From Balneolaceae bacterium (lineage in GTDB: Bacteria; Bacteroidota; Rhodothermia; Balneolales; Balneolaceae), in the NCBI GenBank assembly GCA_003555185.1, contig PWFZ01000110.1, positions 1 through 5,157 of the forward strand: 5,157 bases of DNA, read 5' to 3'. The notes below the pieces were generated by a model, which saw only the letters and a program-made list of their open reading frames with translations, did no database searches and had not been told where the DNA came from. A program made the translations under genes and the position numbers. Positions 1 to 5,157 of this stretch are shown piece by piece (positions within the stretch are counted from its first letter, which is position 1; the number at the start of each line of letters is the position of its first letter).

Positions 1-1
1 C

Positions 2-2749
2 CATAGCGAAAAGACATACTGTCCGGTGGATGTACTGCGCGATATAAAGGATCCCAAGGCTGGAGACAGGCTTTTTAGGAATGATGGGGACACATTTACC
101 GATGTGACTGAGGAGGCCGGAATTATCAGTAGTGCACTGGGTTACGGATTGGGTGTAGCCGTGAGTGACATCAACAAAAACGGATGGCCTGATATTTACG
201 TGGGTAATGATTTTCATGAGGACGATTATCTGTACATAAACAACGGTGATGGCACATTTACGGAATCTCTATACGATTTTGTAGGTCATACCAGTAACTC
301 CTCCATGGGTAATGATATCGCTGATATCACCAATGATGGGTATCCTGATATTATTTCGCTGGACATGATGCCGGATAATCATGATTCATTCATGAGATCG
401 GGTGGACCGGATTTGGTAATCATCGCAGAGGCGAAAAAGAACTTTGGCTTTGGAGAGAAAAATGCCCGGAATACACTTCAGGTCAACCGGGGTCTTTCAC
501 CTGATGGCATACCGATATTCAGCGAAATGGCTTTCACAACAGGGATGTCAAAAACCGACTGGAGCTGGGCGTCTCTTTTTATGGATCTGGATAACAGCGG
601 CTACAAAGATCTGTTTGTTACCAATGGCATGGTGCACAGACCCAATGATCTGGATTATATTCGAATTGTAGGTGATTTTAGAGACGATAGCGGGGATGAA
701 AGAATTACTGAAGAGGAATTTGAATCTATTGATTATATGCCTGCGATAAAGGAACCAAACTATCTATTCAAAAACCATGGATCCTTACATTTTGAAAACG
801 TAACCTCCGAATGGGGACTGGATAAACCCGCATTTTCTAGCGGCGCTGTTTATGCTGATTTGAATAATAACGGGATGCTTGATCTTGTGGTGAGTAATGT
901 GAATATGCAGGCGTCGATTTACAAAAATAATGCCGAGCCGGATTCCTCCACTAACTATTTAAAGGTGAAATTAAATGGAAGCACCTATAATTCTACGGGT
1001 ATAGGAGCAAAAGTAATCCTGTATCAAGATGATCAAGTATTTTATCAGGAACAGATGCCAACGCGTGGCTTTCAGTCATCCGTAGACCATGTGCTTCATT
1101 TTGGATTGGGTGAACATACTTCCGTTGATTCGATGATGGTAGTATGGCCGGATTGGACTTATCAAACCGAATTGAATGTAGAGGCCAATCAGAGAGTAGA
1201 ACTCAATCATTCCGAAGCTTTCGGCGAGTTCGATTTTAACAGGCTTCACCGATCATATGATAATTCACAGTTTGAGAATGTGACCGATCAACTAAACACC
1301 GTCTTCGAACACAGTGAGAATGAATACGATGATTTTTCACAGGAACCGTTACTTCCCTATAAGTTAACCCGTGAAGGGCCCGCCCTAGCTATAGGAGATG
1401 TAACAGGAAACGGTTTGGACGATATTTTTATCGGAAATGCTCATCAAAATAGTTCAAATCTCTTTTTACAGCAAAATGACGGATCATTTGTACTTTCACA
1501 GGAAGATCTGTTTGCCGGTGATTCACAGTCTGAAGATGTAGACGCTCTCTTTTTTGATGCATCAGGTAATGGGCACTTAGATCTATATGTAGTTTCCGGA
1601 GGCGGTCAATTATTAAATGATCAAACCATTCTTCGCGATCGTCTTTACATCAATGATGGTAGTGGTAATTTCACTAAATCAGAGGATAGGCTCCCTGAAA
1701 TGAACGTAAATGGTGCTGTAGTTCGGGCAGCTGATATTGATGATAGCGGGAGTAAGGATTTGTTTGTTGGCGGTAGATCCATTCCATGGTCCTATGGCCT
1801 TTCACCTGAGCATGCCATTTTAAAAAATGACGGATCCGGTAATTTTGAGAATGTAACGGAGTCACTTATTCCGGAATTAAAAGATATTGGTATGGTAACG
1901 GATGCGTTGTGGGTCGACTTTACAGGCAATGGAAATCCGGATTTAATTGTCGTGGGTGAGTGGATGCCCATCACTGTATTTGAAAACAGGGGAGACCGGT
2001 TCGAAAATATCTCTTCTGATCTTGGGCTGGATAAACTATCGGGACTCTGGCAGTCTGTTGCTGTGGCAGATTTAAATGATAATGGATATCCCGACCTGAT
2101 TGCCGGAAATTTCGGCACTAATTCACGACTTCAGGCATCTGCAGATTCCCCACTTTCCATATTTATTAATGATTATGATGATAGTGGTTATACCACCGGA
2201 ATTTTATCACGCCAGCTGAATGGGCAAGACGTTCCGTTTGAGCAGCTTGATGAACTTTTGCAGGAACTTCCACACCTTACCCGTGAGATAACCAGCTATG
2301 AAGATTATGCATCAAGATCTATTCAAAGCCTTTTGGGACAAGATAAAATTGATGAGGCTGTTAAAAAGCAGCTCACTGAACTGCGATCTGTAGCTATTAT
2401 CAATAATGGAAATGGCAATGTTATAGTCGAACCATTACCGATTGAATCCCAGGCTTTTCCGGTAAAGGCAATTCAAATTTTGGGTGATGAATCCACAAAA
2501 CAACTCATACTTGCAGGAAATCATTACGATGTAAAACCGAGTATGGGTGGAAGACAAGATGCAGGGTACGGCCTTCATCTTACTTATAATGTGGATCAGG
2601 GTTTTAATACTTTAACCTTGCAGAAAAGTGGGTTTTTCACACGGGGAGAAGTAAGGTCTATTGTACCTCTTATCACCCCGGATGACCGGCCACATTATTT
2701 AGTCGGGAAAAATAATCTTCCATTTGAACTGTTTAAACTAAATAACTAA
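2..2749 (+). CDS. FG-GAP/VCBS repeat protein with central ASPIC/UnbV domain (CRTAC1-like), 5' partial
   Basis: The reading frame is open from base 2, so the GTG at 26 is an internal valine and the true start lies upstream. The fragment HSEKTYCP before it fits the interior of the family. Numbering from that valine (907 residues to the TAA), there are FG-GAP/VCBS repeats with calcium-type loops at 48-56, 100-108, 187-195 and 278-286. An ASPIC/UnbV domain follows at about 310-395 (STGIGAKV, then VLHFGLGEH and VVWPDW). A second propeller has loops at 458-466, 511-519, 570-578, 631-639 and 682-690, plus a weak one at 716-724. Family landmarks include TDWSWASLFMDLDNSGYKD and the end motif GFFTRGEV...YLVGKNN, so the C terminus looks complete. 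Full-length relatives are about 1,100 residues, so perhaps 200 residues including the signal peptide are missing. The product is probably secreted or on the surface. Its ligand is unknown, and a SusCD-linked role is inferred from relatives only. Confidence 0.96.
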   Translation, partial: HSEKTYCPVDVLRDIKDPKAGDRLFRNDGDTFTDVTEEAGIISSALGYGLGVAVSDINKNGWPDIYVGNDFHEDDYLYINNGDGTFTESLYDFVGHTSNSSMGNDIADITNDGYPDIISLDMMPDNHDSFMRSGGPDLVIIAEAKKNFGFGEKNARNTLQVNRGLSPDGIPIFSEMAFTTGMSKTDWSWASLFMDLDNSGYKDLFVTNGMVHRPNDLDYIRIVGDFRDDSGDERITEEEFESIDYMPAIKEPNYLFKNHGSLHFENVTSEWGLDKPAFSSGAVYADLNNNGMLDLVVSNVNMQASIYKNNAEPDSSTNYLKVKLNGSTYNSTGIGAKVILYQDDQVFYQEQMPTRGFQSSVDHVLHFGLGEHTSVDSMMVVWPDWTYQTELNVEANQRVELNHSEAFGEFDFNRLHRSYDNSQFENVTDQLNTVFEHSENEYDDFSQEPLLPYKLTREGPALAIGDVTGNGLDDIFIGNAHQNSSNLFLQQNDGSFVLSQEDLFAGDSQSEDVDALFFDASGNGHLDLYVVSGGGQLLNDQTILRDRLYINDGSGNFTKSEDRLPEMNVNGAVVRAADIDDSGSKDLFVGGRSIPWSYGLSPEHAILKNDGSGNFENVTESLIPELKDIGMVTDALWVDFTGNGNPDLIVVGEWMPITVFENRGDRFENISSDLGLDKLSGLWQSVAVADLNDNGYPDLIAGNFGTNSRLQASADSPLSIFINDYDDSGYTTGILSRQLNGQDVPFEQLDELLQELPHLTREITSYEDYASRSIQSLLGQDKIDEAVKKQLTELRSVAIINNGNGNVIVEPLPIESQAFPVKAIQILGDESTKQLILAGNHYDVKPSMGGRQDAGYGLHLTYNVDQGFNTLTLQKSGFFTRGEVRSIVPLITPDDRPHYLVGKNNLPFELFKLNN

Positions 2750-2782
2750 AGAAGTATGTAGTTGAAATGCTCTTAAAACCCC

Positions 2783-2820
2783 AAATCTCCACACGCAGCT
2801 GGAGCTGCGTATGGAGATTT
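2783..2820 (+). terminator. Long hairpin after the first gene, possible terminator
   Basis: AAATCTCCA (2783-2791) pairs perfectly with TGGAGATTT (2812-2820). Inside it ACGCAGCT (2793-2800) pairs perfectly with AGCTGCGT (2803-2810). One C/A mismatch interrupts the stem and only GG lies at the tip, giving 17 pairs in all. It begins 33 bases after the first gene's stop, the usual place for a terminator. The + strand downstream is GAAAGG followed by an A-run, so the U-tract of a standard intrinsic terminator is absent. On the minus strand the hairpin would be followed by GGGGTTTT, also a weak tract. Alternatives are an mRNA-stabilising 3' structure or a dispersed palindromic repeat. Confidence 0.5.
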
Positions 2821-2906
2821 GAAAGGCCGAAAAAAAACAAATCATCTTTAAATTGACACCCCCGCTGGATATACATCGGGCTAGCTTATTTCAGAAATTG
2901 AAACTC

Positions 2907-2911
2907 AGGTA
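2907..2911 (+). promoter_or_regulatory. Weak ribosome-binding region of the second gene
   Basis: AGG at 2907-2909 is the only Shine-Dalgarno-like triplet before the ATG at 2912, and it is only two bases away, closer than usual. The leader is otherwise A-rich. Weak or absent Shine-Dalgarno sequences are normal in Bacteroidota-type genomes, so this does not argue against the start. The start is fixed instead by the upstream in-frame TAG at 2882-2884 and by the lipoprotein signal peptide that begins exactly here. Confidence 0.3.
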
Positions 2912-5157
2912 ATGAAACAATCTCTACGCGTTCTCTTTTTTATAACAATCATCGGCATAACATTTAGCTGTAGCTCTGATCCTGAACAGGTATCCACTGA
3001 ATCAGAAGCATACAAAAAAGCCGTTTCCAATTTTTACGTGAGTATCGGTGCAAGTCAGACTGAAGAAGCACGGTTTGCATTCAACAAAATGAATGATGTA
3101 GCGAATGCTTTTCCTGAAGAACCGGCTGCATGGGCAAATTTGGGAGTTTTTGCGATGAGACAGGGTAATTTTGATCTCGCAGAAAATCGTTTTGCACGAG
3201 CAAGAGACGTAGACCCTGATAATGCAGATATATTATACCTATCGGGAATTTTTGAAAGTCGGCGCGGAAATGTGGATACAGCTATTGAGTTTTTCAGATC
3301 AGCAATTGGATCCGATCCCGGAAATTTGCGTGTTCAGTTTTCGCTAATTCAGGAACTGGAACGGCAGGACGATGTGGCTAATGCTGATGAAATTACTGAC
3401 AGGGTACAGAAACTTAAGAGGACTTTACCCGACAATCAGGCCGTTTTGTTTGAGGTGGCACGAATTGCTGCAAAAGAACAAAAAATAGACTTACTGCAGA
3501 GTACGATGAACCGTCTGGAAGGTTTTTTAGAAATCTGGGGTGATGAAGCCGCCGAACAGTTTAATATCTTACAGGAAGTAGTTGATGACAGAGACTTTGC
3601 AGAACTTAATCTTGAATTGGCATTTCTGCGAAATATAGTGGAACCAACACCCGGATATCAGGAAGATGTGAGAGTTGTACAACTTGATTCAAATGAGGTC
3701 GGCTTTTTAATACAAGAATTTATCGTTCTTCCAAGACCTGAATTCAGAGCTTCAGAACCGGATATGGAACTATCTTTTTCAGATTTAGCTGACAGTGAAC
3801 TTCCCGAAACGGCTTCCTTTGTAAAATCAGCCACTCTGCTGGAAGAACTACCGCCGCTTCCATTGCACATCCGTAATGGGCAGCTGGTTATAGATTCAGA
3901 AGTCTCCCTTGAATTTCCCGGAAGCGATAATTCATTATTATCACCTCATGCGATGGCAGAAATTGACTATAACTATAATTTCAGAAATGATATAGTTTTA
4001 GCAGGCGACCGTGGATTTCGACTGTATGAGCAAAATGAGGATCAGACATTTACGGATATAACATCTGCGCTGAATGTGTCGTCATCAACCTTAAACAGAA
4101 GCTATAGTGGTGTGTGGCCGGCAGATGTGGACCTTGATGGTGATCTGGATCTGGTTTTGGCCCCAACTGATGGAGCTCCGGTTGTATTGCGAAACAATAC
4201 GGATGGTACATTTACAGAAATTGACCTGTTTAATTCTGCTGAAAATATTGTTGATTTCCGGTGGGCAGATCTGGATGGAGACGGAGCCGCTGATGCACTG
4301 TTTCTTACCGAGGATGGCGAGTTGATACTTTACCGAAACAATCGCGGCGGAAATATGGAGCGGATAGAAAATCTTCCTGTCCGTGATGAGATTGGAGCCA
4401 TTACCATCGCAGATATGAATGCTGATGGTTCTTTCGATATTCTTCTTGCCCGTAATAATGAACTCCTGCGACTAAGCTATCAGAGAGGCAGTGATGAGTG
4501 GGAATCAGAATCGGTGATTGAGGCTGAGAATAATTTTGTATTAACTCCCGGGAAATCTACACTTTTTGCACCGGATATAGATAACAACGGTAGTCTGGAT
4601 ATTGTTCTATCAAGTAATGATGAGACGCTTATCTGGCTCAGCGACAGCCATTTTAATTTTAACCGGGTTGACACAGATTTACCCGGTGGCGTCTATTCCA
4701 TTTTTGATATTGATGGAAACGACCGCCTGGATTTATTAGGGGTAACATCGGATGGGACTACTTTTCAAAAAATGAATTCCGGTACCAAAGGGTATAATGC
4801 TCGTTCCATTCGTGCACGGGCTTCAGGTGAGGAGGGAGATCAGCGAATTAATTCATTTGGAATAGGCGGAGAGATGGAGATACGATCTGGATTACTCTAT
4901 CAAAAACAATTAATCACGTCCCCGATTGTACATTTCGGGTTAGGTACACATGAAGAGGCTGAAATGCTGCGGATTATCTGGCCTAACGGTTCAGTACAGG
5001 CAGAATTTGCAGAGTTGGGAATGGGAGCCACCATCTTTAACGAGCAGATTTTAAAAGGATCATGTCCGTGGCTGTTTACCAATGATGGCGACGAGATGCA
5101 TTTTATTACCGATATTTTATGGCGATCTCCACTTGGTTTGCGCATAAATGCACAGGA
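2912..5157 (+). CDS. TPR/FG-GAP/ASPIC lipoprotein (CRTAC1-like), 3' partial
   Basis: The frame is open from this ATG to the window end, giving 748 residues and no stop. Residues 1-20 form a lipoprotein signal peptide: a short positive start, a hydrophobic core, and lipobox TFSC with Cys20, followed by SSDPE. A TPR region follows, with clear 34-residue units at 71-104 and 105-138 and degenerate ones around 37-70, 139-175 and from 176. Residues about 215-345 are a linker I do not recognise. A propeller follows with loops at 352-360 (DYNYNFRND, degenerate), 405-413, 453-461, 501-509, 555-563 and 599-607. ASPIC/UnbV lies at about 645-702 (NSFGIGGEMEI, IVHFGLGTH, IIWPNGS). Next comes a conserved region, KGSCPW then FITDILWRSPLGL, seen in my recollection of related proteins, with more sequence beyond the window. 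The mature protein is probably anchored in the outer membrane. TPRs suggest protein contacts and the propeller ligand or matrix binding; the true function is unknown. The stop upstream at 2882 excludes a longer start. Confidence 0.95.
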   Translation, partial: MKQSLRVLFFITIIGITFSCSSDPEQVSTESEAYKKAVSNFYVSIGASQTEEARFAFNKMNDVANAFPEEPAAWANLGVFAMRQGNFDLAENRFARARDVDPDNADILYLSGIFESRRGNVDTAIEFFRSAIGSDPGNLRVQFSLIQELERQDDVANADEITDRVQKLKRTLPDNQAVLFEVARIAAKEQKIDLLQSTMNRLEGFLEIWGDEAAEQFNILQEVVDDRDFAELNLELAFLRNIVEPTPGYQEDVRVVQLDSNEVGFLIQEFIVLPRPEFRASEPDMELSFSDLADSELPETASFVKSATLLEELPPLPLHIRNGQLVIDSEVSLEFPGSDNSLLSPHAMAEIDYNYNFRNDIVLAGDRGFRLYEQNEDQTFTDITSALNVSSSTLNRSYSGVWPADVDLDGDLDLVLAPTDGAPVVLRNNTDGTFTEIDLFNSAENIVDFRWADLDGDGAADALFLTEDGELILYRNNRGGNMERIENLPVRDEIGAITIADMNADGSFDILLARNNELLRLSYQRGSDEWESESVIEAENNFVLTPGKSTLFAPDIDNNGSLDIVLSSNDETLIWLSDSHFNFNRVDTDLPGGVYSIFDIDGNDRLDLLGVTSDGTTFQKMNSGTKGYNARSIRARASGEEGDQRINSFGIGGEMEIRSGLLYQKQLITSPIVHFGLGTHEEAEMLRIIWPNGSVQAEFAELGMGATIFNEQILKGSCPWLFTNDGDEMHFITDILWRSPLGLRINAQ

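Larger units (their letters stand above)
2750..2911. other. Intergenic region with hairpin and second-gene leader
   Basis: These 162 bases separate the two genes. They hold a strong inverted repeat at 2783-2820, an A-run at 2830-2837, and a leader with in-frame stops (the last is TAG at 2882-2884) ahead of the second gene's ATG. No ORF of credible length and no tRNA-like fold was seen. A TTGACA sits at 2853-2858 and a TATACA at 2870-2875, but they are only 11 bases apart. TAGCTTAT at 2882-2889 loosely recalls the Bacteroidota -7 element TAnnTTTG without a matching -33 box. A promoter for the second gene probably lies here but cannot be placed. Confidence 0.6.

Noticed and set aside
26..28. 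GTG at 26 as the start of the first gene
   Set aside because: The frame is open to the window edge, the preceding residues fit the family, and no signal peptide follows the GTG. The gene continues upstream.
315..329. GATATC-GCT-GATATC palindromic pair as an operator
   Set aside because: It encodes the conserved NDIADI stretch of the first protein, lies deep inside the gene, and is explained by codon choice.
1674..2118. Minus-strand open frames at 1674-1865 and 1792-2118
   Set aside because: They lie opposite a strongly conserved propeller coding region and their translations show no recognisable domain. They are shadows.
2853..2875. TTGACA and TATACA as a -35/-10 promoter
   Set aside because: The spacer is only 11 bases; at the normal 17-base spacing the sequence is TCGGGC. 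The likely host group also uses different promoter boxes.
3658..3870. Minus-strand open frame, serine-rich
   Set aside because: It is the antisense of the second gene's linker. The serine richness reflects the complement of Glu/Asp-rich coding.
4107..4325. Plus-strand open frame inside the second gene
   Set aside because: It is the +1-shifted reading of calcium-loop codons; the Trp- and Leu-rich product is a by-product of GAT/GGT repeats.
4480..5145. Minus-strand open frames at 4480-4674 and 4900-5145
   Set aside because: Both overlap the conserved propeller, ASPIC and SCPW coding of the second gene and have no supporting features.

Overview
The window holds two large same-strand genes that fill almost all of it, separated by 162 bp. 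Both encode secreted or surface-type proteins built from FG-GAP/VCBS beta-propeller repeats plus an ASPIC/UnbV domain (the CRTAC1-like group). Both are cut by the window edges: the first lacks its 5' end and the second lacks its 3' end.

The first gene (to 2749) has the order FG-GAP repeats, ASPIC/UnbV, second set of FG-GAP repeats. This is the layout of the roughly 1,100-residue 'VCBS repeat-containing' proteins common in Bacteroidota and relatives, where they often lie near SusC/SusD-type outer-membrane uptake genes. The second gene (from 2912) is a different subfamily: lipoprotein signal peptide, TPR region, FG-GAP propeller, ASPIC/UnbV, and the start of a conserved C-terminal module around an SCPW motif. 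Between them lies a long, nearly perfect hairpin (2783-2820), then an A-rich stretch and a weakly marked ribosome-binding region.

The organism is most likely a member of the Bacteroidota/Rhodothermota/Balneolota group, possibly Balneolaceae-like. Reasons: the protein families, the moderate-to-low GC by eye, the weak Shine-Dalgarno signal, and the serine/acid-rich residues after the lipoprotein cysteine. This placement rests on recollection of protein families and has not been searched.

How the two genes work together cannot be read from the sequence. Both products should leave the cytoplasm. The second is probably lipid-anchored in the outer membrane, and both would present calcium-loop propellers that could bind polymers or partner proteins. 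The intergenic hairpin suggests they are not simply one tightly coupled transcript. I saw no RNA genes, mobile elements, CRISPR arrays or minus-strand genes.
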